Shown: positions 17,346-27,751, counted from the stretch's first letter. The stretch: 42,207 nt of DNA from Clostridiales bacterium (GCA_012837865.1 DUQJ01000010.1:1-42207); one strand, 5' to 3'. The notes: generated by a model not told the origin, from the sequence alone. Program-made: numbers and translations.

Positions 17346-18584
17346 TTAATCCTCCATACTTTTAAATATTAGGCTTGCATTATGTCCTCCAAAACCCAAT
17401 GAATTAGACATAACATAGTTTAACTTTTTATTTCTTCCCACTTCTGGAACATAATCCAAATCACACTCTTCATCTTTGTTTTTATAACCAACAGTTGCTG
17501 GAATATATGATTCTTCTATTGCTTTAACACAAACAATAGCCTCTACTGCTCCTGCTGCTCCAAGTAAATGACCTGTCATAGACTTTGTTGAGCTAATAGC
17601 AACATTATATGCATCTTCACCAAACACTTTTTTAATTGCATCTGTTTCTAATTTATCATTTAATTCTGTGCTCGTTCCATGTGCATTTATATAAGAAATA
17701 TCTTTATAAGTAATTCCTGCTTCGTTTATAGCTAATTTAATTGCTCTTGCTGCACCTTCGCCACCTGGTGCTGGTGCTGTCATATGAAAAGCGTCACAAG
17801 TAGCTCCATACCCAACTATTTCTGCATATATGTTAGCTCCTCTTGCCTTTGCATGTTCATATTCCTCAACAACTACAACGCCCGCTCCTTCACCCATAAC
17901 AAAACCATTTCTATCTTTGTCAAATGGTATTGAAGCTCTTAAAGGATCTGTACTTTTTGATAATGCTGTCAAAGACGAAAAACCTGCAACAGATAAAGGT
18001 GTAATTGTACTTTCTGCTCCGCCAGCTAATATTATGTCAGCATAGCCATGTTTAATATTTCTAAATGCTTCGCCAATAGTATGTGACCCTGTTGCACAAG
18101 CTGTTACAACATTAGTACATATGCCCTTTGCATTAAATTTGATTGCAACATTTCCCGCTGCCATATTAGATATAACTAAAGGTATAAATAAAGGGTTTAC
18201 TCGCCTTGGACCTCTATCCTTAATAACTTGAGTTTCAGTCTCAATTTTCCCTATACCTCCTATACCAGATCCAATAATAACTCCAAATCTTTCATTATCA
18301 ATATTATTAATATCAAGTTTGGAATCGTCAACTGCCTCATTTGCTGCTATTATTGCAAATTGACAGAATTTTTCCATTCTTTTTGATTCTTTTATATCAA
18401 GGAAGTCCCTTGCATTATAATCTTTAATTTCTGCAGCCAATTTTACTGGAAAATCGCTTATATCAAATGCTTTTATAAAATCTACTCCGCATTTTGATTC
18501 TTTTATACTATCAAAGAATTCATTAACATTTTTCCCTATTGGAGTGATAGCACCTAATCCTGTTATAACTACTCTTTTATCCAT
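17346..18584 (-). CDS. fabF: 3-oxoacyl-ACP synthase II
   Basis: 412 residues. The Cys-His-His set is complete: Cys163 in VVTACATGS, His in [13 protein letters not shown] (about 303), and His in [12 protein letters not shown] (about 340). It elongates acyl-ACP with malonyl-ACP. It lies between fabG (40-base gap) and accB (2-base gap). Confidence 0.96.
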   Translation of the reverse strand: MDKRVVITGLGAITPIGKNVNEFFDSIKESKCGVDFIKAFDISDFPVKLAAEIKDYNARDFLDIKESKRMEKFCQFAIIAANEAVDDSKLDINNIDNERFGVIIGSGIGGIGKIETETQVIKDRGPRRVNPLFIPLVISNMAAGNVAIKFNAKGICTNVVTACATGSHTIGEAFRNIKHGYADIILAGGAESTITPLSVAGFSSLTALSKSTDPLRASIPFDKDRNGFVMGEGAGVVVVEEYEHAKARGANIYAEIVGYGATCDAFHMTAPAPGGEGAARAIKLAINEAGITYKDISYINAHGTSTELNDKLETDAIKKVFGEDAYNVAISSTKSMTGHLLGAAGAVEAIVCVKAIEESYIPATVGYKNKDEECDLDYVPEVGRNKKLNYVMSNSLGFGGHNASLIFKSMED

Positions 18585-18623
18585 CTAATTAACCTCAATT
18601 CTGCGGTTTAACGCTTTTTTAAA

Positions 18624-19364
18624 TTATATTACCATTCCACCATCTACTTGTATTACCTGACCTGTTATATAATTTGCCATATCAGATGCTAAAAAACCTA
18701 CTGCATTAGCTATCTCATCTGCTGTTCCAAATCTTTTAAGTGGAATATGGGAGATTGTCTCTTCTTTTAATTTTTCAGGTAATTTATCTGTCATATCTGT
18801 CATAATAAAGCCTGGTGCAATAGCATTAACTGTTATTCCCCTAGAAGCTAACTCTTTAGCAGCTGATTTAGTAAGCCCAATTATACCAGCTTTTGAAGCC
18901 GCATAATTTGCTTGCCCTGCATTCCCAGTTATTCCAATAACCGATGAAAGATTTATTATTTTACCAGCTTTTTGCTTTATCATTATATTAGATATATATT
19001 TTAGACAATAAAAGCTGCCCTTAAGATTAACATTTATTACATCATCAAAATCTTTTCCTGACATTCTCATTAATAAATTATCTTTTGTTATTCCTGCATT
19101 ATTAACTAATACATCAATTCTTCCAAAATGTTCGATTGTCTCTTTTACTAAGTTTTTAATTTCATCTTCATTTGTAACATCAGCTTTGATAGCTATCGCT
19201 TCTCCACCTTGACTATGAATTAATTCTATTAATTCATCCGCCTTTTCTTTAGAACCTCTATAATTGACTACTATCTTTGCATTATGTTTTGCAAAATATA
19301 AAGCAATAGCTCTACCTATACCTCTATTTGCACCAGTAATAACAGAAATTTTTCCTGTAAGCAT
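18624..19364 (-). CDS. fabG: 3-oxoacyl-ACP reductase
   Basis: 246-residue short-chain dehydrogenase. NADPH-binding GANRGIG is at 11-17, NNAG at 88-91, and the catalytic Ser141, Tyr154 and Lys158 are in INLSSVIG and ANYAASKAG. The C-terminal YITGQVIQVDGGMVI is standard FabG. It reduces 3-ketoacyl-ACP in the elongation cycle. Confidence 0.96.
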   Translation of the reverse strand: MLTGKISVITGANRGIGRAIALYFAKHNAKIVVNYRGSKEKADELIELIHSQGGEAIAIKADVTNEDEIKNLVKETIEHFGRIDVLVNNAGITKDNLLMRMSGKDFDDVINVNLKGSFYCLKYISNIMIKQKAGKIINLSSVIGITGNAGQANYAASKAGIIGLTKSAAKELASRGITVNAIAPGFIMTDMTDKLPEKLKEETISHIPLKRFGTADEIANAVGFLASDMANYITGQVIQVDGGMVI

Positions 19365-19397
19365 ATATTCCTAACCTTTCTCAAACAATAAAGATCA

Positions 19398-20333
19398 TCA
19401 TAAAGTTTTTAATTTTGAAACTGTATTTTCTAAAGTCGTCATATTTTCAACATTATAAACATTTACTTCTTTATTTATTTTTTTAATTAACCCAGATAAT
19501 GTTTTGCCAGGTCCAATTTCTATGAATTCCGTTACACCCTTGTCTATCATTAGTCTTACACTTTGTTCCCATAAAACAGATTTCATAACTTGATTATATA
19601 ATAAATCTTTTACCTTAGAAGAATCCAGAATAATTCTTGCATTAACATTAGCAACAATCGGAATCTTAATTTCTCCTATTTCTATTATATCCATTTCCTT
19701 TTTTAATTTAATTGCTGCCGGTTTAAGCATTGATGTATGAAAAGGTGCACTTACAGCAAGCGGTATAACTCTTGCTCCATTTACCTTTAATATTTCAACT
19801 GCTTTATCAACCGCAGAATTCTCACCACCGATTACAATTTGTCCTGGGCAATTATAATTTGCTATCTCTATTATTCCTTCACTACTCGCCTCATTACACG
19901 CTCTACTTACTTCTTCTTGGCTTGCCTTTAAAACAGCTACCATTGTCCCTACACCAGTTGGAACTGCCTCTTGCATGAACTTTCCCCTTTTTCGTACAAG
20001 TGGTATAACATCTTCTAAACTAAAAGCTCCACTAACTGTTAGAGCTGAATATTCTCCTAAGCTTAGACCCGCTACAAAATCTGGATAAACATCATATTCT
20101 GATATTGCTTTATAAGCTGATAAAGACATTGCGACAATAGCAGGTTGAGTATTTTCAGTAATGTCTAATGCTTCTTTTGTCCCATTAAAGCAAAGCCCTT
20201 TTAAATCAAAATTAATATATTCACTTGCTTTGTCAAATACTTCTCTTGAACTTTCAAAGTTTTCATATAAGTCTTTTCCCATTCCTATATATTGTGATCC
20301 TTGACCTGAGAACACAAACCCAATCTTACTCAT
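19398..20333 (-). CDS. fabD: Malonyl-CoA:ACP transacylase
   Basis: 311 residues. FVFSGQGSQYIGMGKDL opens the protein; nucleophile Ser91 is in GLSLGEYSAL and His199 in SAPFHTSML; EIGPGKTLSGL is near the C-terminus. It loads malonyl groups onto AcpP. The gene lies between fabK and fabG with 30-odd base spacings. Confidence 0.96.
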   Translation of the reverse strand: MSKIGFVFSGQGSQYIGMGKDLYENFESSREVFDKASEYINFDLKGLCFNGTKEALDITENTQPAIVAMSLSAYKAISEYDVYPDFVAGLSLGEYSALTVSGAFSLEDVIPLVRKRGKFMQEAVPTGVGTMVAVLKASQEEVSRACNEASSEGIIEIANYNCPGQIVIGGENSAVDKAVEILKVNGARVIPLAVSAPFHTSMLKPAAIKLKKEMDIIEIGEIKIPIVANVNARIILDSSKVKDLLYNQVMKSVLWEQSVRLMIDKGVTEFIEIGPGKTLSGLIKKINKEVNVYNVENMTTLENTVSKLKTL

Positions 20334-20366
20334 ACTACCGCCATTCTACGTAAATACGCTTTTATA

Positions 20367-21305
20367 TTATAATATTTCATTTGCCTTGCTAAGAATTTGT
20401 TTTGCTTCTTCATATATTTCAGTAATAATATCTTGACAAGATTGCTCCTTTTTAACTAGTGCTGCAATTTGTCCAGCCATTAAAGAACCATAAGCTGTAT
20501 CTCCTTCAATTACACCCTTAGCTAATGCACCCTGCCCTAATTTTTCATATTCCTCTAAAGGAGCTAAGCTTGTATCCAGATCTTGAAATTGCTTAGTTAG
20601 TCTATTCTTAAGAACTCTAACTGGATGACCTGTTCTTCTTCCACTTACAACTGTATCAATATCTTTAGCATTAATTATCTTTTGTTTATAATTATCATGT
20701 ATTATACATTCGTGAGCTGATAAGAACCTAGTACCCATTTGTACTGCATCTGCACCTAGCATAAATGCTGCGGCAATTCCTCTTCCATCTGCAATACCAC
20801 CTGCTGCAATAACTGGAATGCTTACAGCATCAACAATTTGTGGAACTAAAGCCATTGTAGTTAATTCGCCTATATGTCCACCTGCTTCTGTTCCTTCAGC
20901 AATTACAGCATCTGCTCCACTTCTTTCTAACCTTTTAGCCATTGCTACAGATGCAACCACTGGAATTACAATAATATTGTTTTCTTTCCATCTCTCCATA
21001 TATTTCCCTGGAAGTCCTGCACCTGTAGTAACTACCTTTACACCTTCTTCACATACTAAATCTGCAATCTCTTCTGCATTCTCACTTATAAGCATTATAT
21101 TAACACCAAAAGGTTTATCAGTAGACGCTTTAATTTTTCTAATCTCTTTTCGTATATGATCAGTTGGTGCAGAGCCAGCTGCTAAGATACCAAGCCCTCC
21201 TGCTTCTGATACTGCTGCGACTAGTGACGCTTCAGATATCCAAGCCATTGCGCCTTGAAATATTGGATATTTTAAGTCTAACATTTTACTAACCCTTGAT
21301 TTCAT
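20367..21305 (-). CDS. fabK: Enoyl-ACP reductase II, FMN type
   Basis: 312-residue FMN-dependent enoyl-ACP reductase of the nitronate monooxygenase-like TIM-barrel family. YPIFQGAMAWISEASLVAAV at the start, EGTEAGGHIGE with the conserved His, and IPVIAAGGIADGRGIAAA in the phosphate-binding part are diagnostic. It does the last reduction of the elongation cycle in place of FabI; FabK enzymes are naturally insensitive to triclosan. The position directly after acpP is as in streptococci and clostridia. Confidence 0.93.
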   Translation of the reverse strand: MKSRVSKMLDLKYPIFQGAMAWISEASLVAAVSEAGGLGILAAGSAPTDHIRKEIRKIKASTDKPFGVNIMLISENAEEIADLVCEEGVKVVTTGAGLPGKYMERWKENNIIVIPVVASVAMAKRLERSGADAVIAEGTEAGGHIGELTTMALVPQIVDAVSIPVIAAGGIADGRGIAAAFMLGADAVQMGTRFLSAHECIIHDNYKQKIINAKDIDTVVSGRRTGHPVRVLKNRLTKQFQDLDTSLAPLEEYEKLGQGALAKGVIEGDTAYGSLMAGQIAALVKKEQSCQDIITEIYEEAKQILSKANEIL

Positions 21306-21333
21306 AATATCTCCATTCTAATGCTAAACTGAT

Positions 21334-21564
21334 TTAGTTAGTTTTACTTGTAATATAATTAGAAATATCTGCAATTGTTACAATGCTTTCAACATCTTCT
21401 GTTGGAATTTCGATATCAAATTCCTCTTCTAATGACATTACGATTTGAAATAAATCTAATGAGTCCGCATTTAAATCGTCTTTTAAAGATGTGTTTTCTT
21501 TTATTTCTGATAATTCTACTCCTAATTGTTCTGCAATAATCTCATTTACTTTTTCTAAATTCAT
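21334..21564 (-). CDS. acpP: Acyl carrier protein
   Basis: 76-residue acidic protein. The phosphopantetheine site is Ser35 in LNADSLDLFQIV. It carries growing acyl chains for the operon's enzymes. It lies between fabH (54-base gap) and fabK. Confidence 0.96.
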   Translation of the reverse strand: MNLEKVNEIIAEQLGVELSEIKENTSLKDDLNADSLDLFQIVMSLEEEFDIEIPTEDVESIVTIADISNYITSKTN

Positions 21565-21618
21565 GATAATATTCCTTTCTTGTTCTAATTTTTTAGTTTT
21601 ATTTTATTTAATAAATGT

Positions 21619-22593
21619 TTACCATTTTAATAAAATCGCCCCACTTGTCATGCCACCACCAAAGCCAACCAGGATAATATAATCACCTGTATTTAATTTG
21701 TTTGCTTTAGCTAACTCATCTAATGCAATTCCTACGCTTGCCGCCGAAGTATTTCCACAATGTTGAAGATTCATAAAAAACTTTTCCTCAGGTATATTGG
21801 AATATTTAGCGGATTGTTCTATAATTCTTTTATTTGCCTGATGAGGTATTATATATTTAATTTCATCTGGCGATAAGTCCGCTTTTTGTAAAACATCTTT
21901 TATACATTTAGTAACACTACGTATTGCAAATTTAAATACTTCTTGACCTTCCATCTTGATTTTAGACTCCCTATTCTTCGATTGTCTATTATATGGATTA
22001 TCTAATGGAATTGCTGGGCAAGTTAAAATTGAATTCTTGCTTCCATCTGCGTAAAGAGTTGATGCTAATATTCCATTGCTTTTTTCAGAAGCAGTCAATA
22101 CCATAGCACCTGCACCATCTCCAAACAAAACACAAGTCCCTCTATCTTCCCAATTAAGAATCCTTGATAGTGTTTCAGAACCTATTATTAAAATATTTTT
22201 ATATGTTTTACTTTTTATAAACTGTTCAGCAATACTCATTGCATATATCATTCCCGTACATGCAGCGGATAAATCAAATGCTGCTGAATGAATCGCTCCA
22301 AGCATTTCCTGTACTACACAGGCAACAGAAGGCATGAAATTATCTGGTGTCATAGTTGCACAAATAATTAGATCTATCTCTTCTGCTTTTATATTGCTTG
22401 ATTCTAATGCTCTTACTGATGCTTTATAAGCTAAATCAGTCGTTGTTTCTTGATTTGTAATTCTACGCTCTTTTATTCCAGTTCTTGTACTTATCCATTC
22501 ATCAGATGTTTCTACTAATTTAGATAGATCATCATTGCTAACAATGTTTTTAGGCAAGTAACTTCCTGTACCAGCTATAATAGCCTTCATCAT
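21619..22593 (-). CDS. fabH: 3-oxoacyl-ACP synthase III
   Basis: 324 residues. Cys112 in SAACTGMIYA, His in IIPHQANKRI (about 249) and Asn in HCGNTSAASVG (about 279) form the active site. It starts fatty acid synthesis by condensing acyl-CoA with malonyl-ACP; primer preference (acetyl or branched) cannot be read from the sequence. It is 15 bases after fabT. Confidence 0.96.
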   Translation of the reverse strand: MMKAIIAGTGSYLPKNIVSNDDLSKLVETSDEWISTRTGIKERRITNQETTTDLAYKASVRALESSNIKAEEIDLIICATMTPDNFMPSVACVVQEMLGAIHSAAFDLSAACTGMIYAMSIAEQFIKSKTYKNILIIGSETLSRILNWEDRGTCVLFGDGAGAMVLTASEKSNGILASTLYADGSKNSILTCPAIPLDNPYNRQSKNRESKIKMEGQEVFKFAIRSVTKCIKDVLQKADLSPDEIKYIIPHQANKRIIEQSAKYSNIPEEKFFMNLQHCGNTSAASVGIALDELAKANKLNTGDYIILVGFGGGMTSGAILLKW

Positions 22594-22608
22594 AAAGACA
22601 TCCTCCTA

Positions 22609-23055
22609 TTATTCTTTATAGATATCTTTCAAATAAACATTTAATTTCTTTAAAGCATTCGTTAATACTTTCTCTTCTTCTACTGTAAAATCATCTACAA
22701 TTCCCTTAACCATATCTCTGTGAAACTTCTCGTGAATCCTATAGGCAAGTTTGCCCCTTCTAGTCAGGCTAATTTTAACGATTCTTCTATCAATATCGCT
22801 TCGATTTCTTTCCATATAGCCTTTTCTAACTAACTTATCTACTGCTGTTGTTAAAGTACCCATTGTAATTTCTAAATCAGATGATATTTCAGACATAGTT
22901 CTAAAATTATACATACCAACGGCTTCAATAGTATGGATTTCCGTAATCGACAAATCACTAAACTCGCCTTTTTTTAGAGAATATTCTTCAATCTTCATTA
23001 TATCGTTATAAATTTCACCTAGAAGATAATTAATTTCTACAAATTTATCTACCAC
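22609..23055 (-). CDS. fabT: MarR-type fatty acid synthesis repressor FabT
   Basis: 148-residue winged-helix regulator: SLTEIHTIEAV-like helix 1 region, then MSEISSDLEITMGTLTTAVD as recognition region and RRIVKISLTRRGKLAY in the wing. First gene of the fatty acid operon, as FabT is in streptococci, where it represses the cluster with acyl-ACP as corepressor. Two TTTGA-N3-TCAAA sites lie over its own promoter, so autoregulation is expected. Confidence 0.9.
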   Translation of the reverse strand: MVDKFVEINYLLGEIYNDIMKIEEYSLKKGEFSDLSITEIHTIEAVGMYNFRTMSEISSDLEITMGTLTTAVDKLVRKGYMERNRSDIDRRIVKISLTRRGKLAYRIHEKFHRDMVKGIVDDFTVEEEKVLTNALKKLNVYLKDIYKE

Positions 23056-23075
23056 ATTTGGCTCCTTTCAATTGC

Positions 23076-23104
23076 TTTGACTTTCAAATGTTTTGACAAT
23101 CAAA
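23076..23104. promoter_or_regulatory. Two tandem FabT-like operators
   Basis: TTTGACTTTCAAA (23076-23088) and TTTGACAATCAAA (23092-23104) are perfect TTTGA-N3-TCAAA palindromes, centres 16 bases apart, close to the known FabT consensus. One touches the -10 box and the other covers the expected start of transcription. Confidence 0.85.
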
Positions 23105-23132
23105 GTATATATCAAGCTAATTTAATTGTCAA
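23104..23132 (-). promoter_or_regulatory. Sigma-A promoter of the fatty acid operon
   Basis: Minus strand TTGACA (23127-23132) and TATACT (23104-23109) with 17-base spacing, directly upstream of fabT and contiguous with the operators. Confidence 0.85.
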
Positions 23133-23136
23133 GTAA

Positions 23137-23173
23137 AAAAAGGCCAATTGTTAAAAAACCAATTCGCCTTTAT
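23137..23173 (-). terminator. Terminator after pdxS
   Basis: Hairpin with arms AAAGGC/GCCTTT and AATTG/CAATT around a single mismatch, followed on the minus strand by T7. It insulates the fatty acid promoter that begins a few bases later. Confidence 0.8.
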
Positions 23174-23204
23174 ATCTCATTTTTTATTAAATTATAACCA
23201 TCGA

Positions 23205-24071
23205 TTATAAACCTCTGTTAGCCATTATAATTTCTATCTCATCTTCATTAATGCCAACCATAGCTTCGCCTAAATCTTCTGATAGGTCTGCAATAAGTTT
23301 AGCATCATTATAATTTGCAACTGCTTTAACTATTGCTTTTGCTCTTTTTTCTGGATCTCCAGATTTAAAGATACCTGATCCTACAAATACTCCATCAGCA
23401 CCTAATTGCATCATTAATGCAGCATCTGCTGGTGTCGCAACTCCACCTGCTGCGAAATTTACTACTGGTAATTTAGCATTATCATGAACATACTTTACCA
23501 GTTCATATGGTGAACTTATTTCTTTTGCATAATCATATAATTCATCTTCACTTAGGCTTGCAATATGACGGATTTGATTGTTAATCTTTCTCATGTGACG
23601 CACTGCCTGTATTACATCTCCAGTTCCTGCTTCACCTTTAGTCCTAATCATTGATGCACCTTCATTAATTCTTCTTAGCGCTTCACCTATATTGGTTGCA
23701 CCACATACAAAAGGAGTAGAGAATTTTGATTTATCTATATGATATCTATCATCTGCAGGTGATAAAACTTCACTTTCATCTATATAGTCAAGATTAAGCG
23801 CTTCAAGTATCTGTGCCTCTACAAAATGTCCTATCCTTACTTTAGCCATTACTGGAATTTTAACTGTTTGCTGAATTGACTTTATCATCTTAGGGTCACT
23901 CATCCTAGAAACACCTTTTGCTAATCTTATATCTGCTGGTATTCTTTCTAGAGCCATAACCGCACATGCACCAGCTGCCTCAGCTAATTTTGCTTGCTCT
24001 GGAGTTGTGACATCCATTATCACTCCACCAACAAATTGTTTTGTATTTTCTGTCTTTATTGTATTATTCAT
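23205..24071 (-). CDS. pdxS: Pyridoxal 5'-phosphate synthase lyase subunit
   Basis: 288 residues from [10 protein letters not shown]; the open frame has four more codons but they contain the GGAGG ribosome site. PdxS makes PLP from ribose 5-phosphate, glyceraldehyde 3-phosphate and ammonia. Active residues are seen: Asp20 (GGVIMDV), Lys77 (VMAKVRIGH) and Lys145 ([11 protein letters not shown]), plus the phosphate loops [14 protein letters not shown] and GVFVGSGIF. Its glutaminase partner pdxT is not adjacent and not in the window. The divergent MocR gene is the probable regulator. Confidence 0.95.
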   Translation of the reverse strand: MNNTIKTENTKQFVGGVIMDVTTPEQAKLAEAAGACAVMALERIPADIRLAKGVSRMSDPKMIKSIQQTVKIPVMAKVRIGHFVEAQILEALNLDYIDESEVLSPADDRYHIDKSKFSTPFVCGATNIGEALRRINEGASMIRTKGEAGTGDVIQAVRHMRKINNQIRHIASLSEDELYDYAKEISSPYELVKYVHDNAKLPVVNFAAGGVATPADAALMMQLGADGVFVGSGIFKSGDPEKRAKAIVKAVANYNDAKLIADLSEDLGEAMVGINEDEIEIIMANRGL

Positions 24072-24112
24072 AATTTCCTCCATCTAGCCTATAAGCCAAC
24101 TAATATCTTGTT

Positions 24113-24149
24113 TTATTATATAACTTGCTATTATTATATAACTTGCTAT
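24113..24149. repeat. Overlapping 19-bp direct repeat upstream of pdxS
   Basis: TTATTATATAACTTGCTAT occurs at 24113-24131 and again at 24131-24149 (period 18). It lies where the pdxS promoter is expected, so it may be an operator or a duplicated promoter segment. Confidence 0.7.
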
Positions 24150-24161
24150 AATTATAGCAAC

Positions 24162-24211
24162 ATCTGGTTCAATTGGAAGTACCAGTTATTGCATTTTTAA
24201 CGGTACCAGTT
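24162..24211. promoter_or_regulatory. Operator-like repeats of the MocR/PdxR regulator
   Basis: GTACCAGTT occurs as a direct repeat at 24179-24187 and 24203-24211, and an inverted, 7-of-9 matching copy lies at 24162-24170. Two direct copies plus an inverted one, between pdxS and a divergent MocR gene, is the usual arrangement for MocR/PdxR binding sites. Binding is inferred. Confidence 0.6.
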
Positions 24212-24243
24212 TCAAATATAATTATATAGAAAAGAGGATATTT

Positions 24244-25641
24244 ATGAATATTATAACCATAATGCTCGATAAAAAATCATCAACTCCCTTGTTTGAACAA
24301 ATATATAGTCATATTAAATTTGAAATTTTGAATGGTAATTATATCTTTAACACCAAGTTGCCATCTAAGAGAAAATTAGCTGATCATTTAAAATGCAGCC
24401 AAAATACTGTGCAAGCAGCATATAACCAACTTGTTTCAGAGGGTTATCTTGTTTCAAAACAAAGAAGTGGTTATTATGTCTGTAAACTGGATGGTATCTT
24501 AAATATTTCTAATAAGAAGAACACTAAAATAAATTCTAATAGTGATAAAAGTAAATATAAATATCATTTTTCATATCATGGAGTAGATTTAGAAAACTTC
24601 CCTTTTATTACATGGCGAAGAATTAATAGAGATTCTATCAATGAATTTGATCAAGACTTTTTTAAAGCTGGTCATCCCCAAGGCCTTTATGAACTTCGTG
24701 AAAGTATATGCCATTATTTGCGTTCCTCAAGAAGTGTAAAATGTATACCTGAACAGATTATAATAAGTTCTGGTACTGAACTTATATTACAACTTCTTAT
24801 TCAGGCCTTTAATGAGTCTTCTGTTTTTGGTCTTGAAAACCCTGGATACGAGAGATTATCCTTATTGTTTAAAAGCAACAACAGACAGTATAAGGCAATT
24901 CCACTTGATAAAGATGGCATGATTCTTTCATCTTTAGAAAGGTCAGCTGCAGATATAATATCTATAACTCCTTCACACCAATTTCCAACAGGTAATATTA
25001 TGCCGATAAACAGGAGAATTCAATTGCTAAATTGGGCTAACCAGAGCCCTAACAGATACATTATAGAAGATGATTATGATAGTGAATTTAAATACAGTGG
25101 TAAACCTATACCTTCACTCCAAGGACTTGACAACTACGGCAAAGTTATTTATATCGGTAGTTTTTCCAAATCACTTTCACCCTCTATGCGTATAAGTTAT
25201 GCCGTATTACCACAAGAATTGCTTAATGAATACAAAGAAAATCTAAATTTTTATATATGCCCTGTTCCATATTTAGAGCAAAAAATTCTTCACACATTTA
25301 TTAGTGAAGGTTATTTTGAACGACATTTAAATAAAATGCGAAATATCTATAAAAAGAAACGTGAAGCTTTAGTTTTAGCTATTAAAGAGCTATTACCGAA
25401 TGCAGATATATCAGGTGAAAATGCAGGTTTACATATAATCTTAAATCCTAATAATGGTTTAACCGAAACAGAGCTTGTACTAAGAGCAAAGTTAAAAGGT
25501 GTAAAAGTAAACGCTTTATCTCAATACTACATAAATAAAGACACAAGACCTAGTGAAACACAATTATTACTAGGCTTTGCATCTTTATCAGAGAAAGAAA
25601 TTTATAAAGCTGTTAATCTTTTATACGATGCTTGGCTATAA
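24244..25641 (+). CDS. pdxR: MocR/PdxR family transcription regulator
   Basis: 465 residues: an N-terminal GntR winged helix (about 10-80, with SKRKLADHLKCSQNTVQAAY) joined by a Lys/Ser/Asn-rich linker to a class I aminotransferase-like domain. PLP-site residues are present: Asp276 and Tyr278 in IIEDDYDSEF and Lys309 in GSFSKSLSPSMRI. The domain serves as a PLP sensor. It is divergent from pdxS, so a vitamin B6-responsive role is likely; the symbol is given from context. Its stop is only one base from the stop of glnN on the other strand. Confidence 0.8.
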   Translation: MNIITIMLDKKSSTPLFEQIYSHIKFEILNGNYIFNTKLPSKRKLADHLKCSQNTVQAAYNQLVSEGYLVSKQRSGYYVCKLDGILNISNKKNTKINSNSDKSKYKYHFSYHGVDLENFPFITWRRINRDSINEFDQDFFKAGHPQGLYELRESICHYLRSSRSVKCIPEQIIISSGTELILQLLIQAFNESSVFGLENPGYERLSLLFKSNNRQYKAIPLDKDGMILSSLERSAADIISITPSHQFPTGNIMPINRRIQLLNWANQSPNRYIIEDDYDSEFKYSGKPIPSLQGLDNYGKVIYIGSFSKSLSPSMRISYAVLPQELLNEYKENLNFYICPVPYLEQKILHTFISEGYFERHLNKMRNIYKKKREALVLAIKELLPNADISGENAGLHIILNPNNGLTETELVLRAKLKGVKVNALSQYYINKDTRPSETQLLLGFASLSEKEIYKAVNLLYDAWL

Positions 25642-25642
25642 C

Positions 25643-27751
25643 TTAGATTTCAAATAAGAGGTCTCCATAAGTTGGAACAGGCCAAAACTCTTTTGATACT
25701 ATTTTTTCTAATTCATCTATAGGAACTCTTAGTTTATCCATAGCAGGAAAAACTTTATCTTTATAATAATTAGCTTTTTCACATTCTGTGCATTTACTAC
25801 AAGCCTTACTAAGTATTTCTTCAAGGTTATAAACAGCAACTTTACTATCCTTTAAAAGCGATGATGCTTTTGATAACAATTCGGTTTGTACGCTTATATC
25901 TGCACCAGGTAATGCCTTTTTAACAGAATTAATAGAGTCTGCTAACATGCTTGTATATTTAATAACTGAAGGTATATACTTTAAATTAGTCATTGAAATC
26001 ATTGTTTTAGCTTCTATATTAATTGTCTTTGAATATGAACTATATAATATTTCTGATCTTGAGTGAAGTTCAACTTCGGAGAAAACATTATGCTTTCCAA
26101 ATAAATCAATTGCCTTATCCGTTATTGCAGCAGGTACAGCTTCAACCATAGATTTTAGATTAGGTAATCCTCTTTTTTCTGCCTCTTCTACCCATAAATC
26201 AGAATATCCATTTCCACTATATATAATCTTTTGATGCTTGATAATTGTGTCTTTCAACAATTCAGCTACAGCCATATCGAAGTCCTTAACTCCTTCTAAC
26301 GAATCAGCCATATCAGATAATACATCTGCAACAGCAGTATTCATAACTGTATTTGCAAATGCAATAGACATTGATGATGCAACCATTCTAAACTCAAATT
26401 TATTACCAGTAAAAGCAAATGGTGAAGTTCTATTTCTATCTGCAGCATCTTTTTTCAACCATGGCAATGTATGAACTCCAATATTTAAGCGTTCTCCTTC
26501 TTGACATGATGTTGCATGGCCATTTTTAACTAATTGGGCAAGAATATCTTCAATCTGTGTTCCAATAAAAACCGAAATAATAGCAGGAGGTGCTTCATGT
26601 CCTCCAAGCCTATGGTCATTGCCTGGATTAGCTGCTGATAATCTTAATATATCAGCATGTAAATCTACCGCTTTTAAAACTGCAGCAAAGAATAATAAAA
26701 ACTGTATGTTTTCATGTGGTTTTTTAGTAGGGTTAAATAAATTAACACCTGTATCAGTTACCAAAGACCAATTATTATGTTTCCCAGAACCATTAACACC
26801 TTCAAAAGGTTTTTCATGTAATAAGCATGCTAAATTATGCCTATTAGCTATCTTCTTCATAGTTTCCATTACTAATTGATTATGGTCAGTTGCAATATTC
26901 GCAGTAGAAAAAATCGGTGCAAGTTCGTGTTGGGCTGGCGCTGTTTCATTGTGTTGAGTTTTAGCTGTAACACCAAGCTTCCATAATTCTATATTAAGCT
27001 CCTTCATAAATGAAGCAACTCTTTCTTTTATATTACCAAAATAATGGTCGTCCATTTCTTGACCTTTTGGAGGCATAGAACCAAATAATGTTCGTCCAGT
27101 AAAAATCAAATCATCTCTTTGAAGATATTTGTTTTTATCAATTAAAAAATACTCTTGTTCTGGTCCTACTGTTACATTAACTTTTTTTACATCTTCATTT
27201 CCAAATAACCTTAATACTCTAACTGCTTGGTTAGATAAGGCTTCCATTGATCTAAGCAAAGGTGTTTTCATGTCTAATGATTCACCCGTATATGAACAAA
27301 ATGCTGTAGGTATGTATAAAGTAACACCAGCTGCATCTTCTCTTAAAAATGCTGGTGATGTGCAATCCCATGCAGTATAACCTCTAGCTTCAAAAGTTGC
27401 TCTCAATCCTCCAGATGGGAATGATGATGCATCCGGTTCGCCTTTAATCAACTCCTTGCCTGAGAATTCCATAATCACTTCACCGTCTTCCGTAAAATGA
27501 ATAAATGAATCATGCTTTTCAGCAGTTACACCCGTCATAGGGTGAAACCAGTGAGTATAATGAGTAGCACCTCTACCAATAGCCCAATCTTTCATTGCAT
27601 TTGCAACGATTTCGGCAACATTGGAATCTAGTTCTTCACCTTTTTCAATAGTCTTTCTTAAAGCTTCATATATCTTTTTAGGAAGTCTTTCTTTCATAGT
27701 TGAATCATTAAACACATCAATACCAAAAAGGTCTGTAATTTTATCTGTCAT
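25643..27751 (-). CDS. glnN: Glutamine synthetase type III
   Basis: 702 residues from [14 protein letters not shown]; an in-frame ATG 33 bases upstream overlaps the preceding gene and is rejected because a GGGGAG site precedes the chosen start. GSIII proteins are about 700 residues and the signature segments are seen: [32 protein letters not shown], and [17 protein letters not shown]. It makes glutamine from glutamate, ammonia and ATP in the cytoplasm. It is 17 bases after the YesL-family gene. No GlnR-type operator was recognised. Confidence 0.95.
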   Translation of the reverse strand: MTDKITDLFGIDVFNDSTMKERLPKKIYEALRKTIEKGEELDSNVAEIVANAMKDWAIGRGATHYTHWFHPMTGVTAEKHDSFIHFTEDGEVIMEFSGKELIKGEPDASSFPSGGLRATFEARGYTAWDCTSPAFLREDAAGVTLYIPTAFCSYTGESLDMKTPLLRSMEALSNQAVRVLRLFGNEDVKKVNVTVGPEQEYFLIDKNKYLQRDDLIFTGRTLFGSMPPKGQEMDDHYFGNIKERVASFMKELNIELWKLGVTAKTQHNETAPAQHELAPIFSTANIATDHNQLVMETMKKIANRHNLACLLHEKPFEGVNGSGKHNNWSLVTDTGVNLFNPTKKPHENIQFLLFFAAVLKAVDLHADILRLSAANPGNDHRLGGHEAPPAIISVFIGTQIEDILAQLVKNGHATSCQEGERLNIGVHTLPWLKKDAADRNRTSPFAFTGNKFEFRMVASSMSIAFANTVMNTAVADVLSDMADSLEGVKDFDMAVAELLKDTIIKHQKIIYSGNGYSDLWVEEAEKRGLPNLKSMVEAVPAAITDKAIDLFGKHNVFSEVELHSRSEILYSSYSKTINIEAKTMISMTNLKYIPSVIKYTSMLADSINSVKKALPGADISVQTELLSKASSLLKDSKVAVYNLEEILSKACSKCTECEKANYYKDKVFPAMDKLRVPIDELEKIVSKEFWPVPTYGDLLFEI

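Noticed and set aside
13298-23055. Fatty acid cluster as a polyketide or secondary metabolite locus
   Set aside because: All twelve genes are standard type II fatty acid enzymes in the usual order, each with its catalytic residues.
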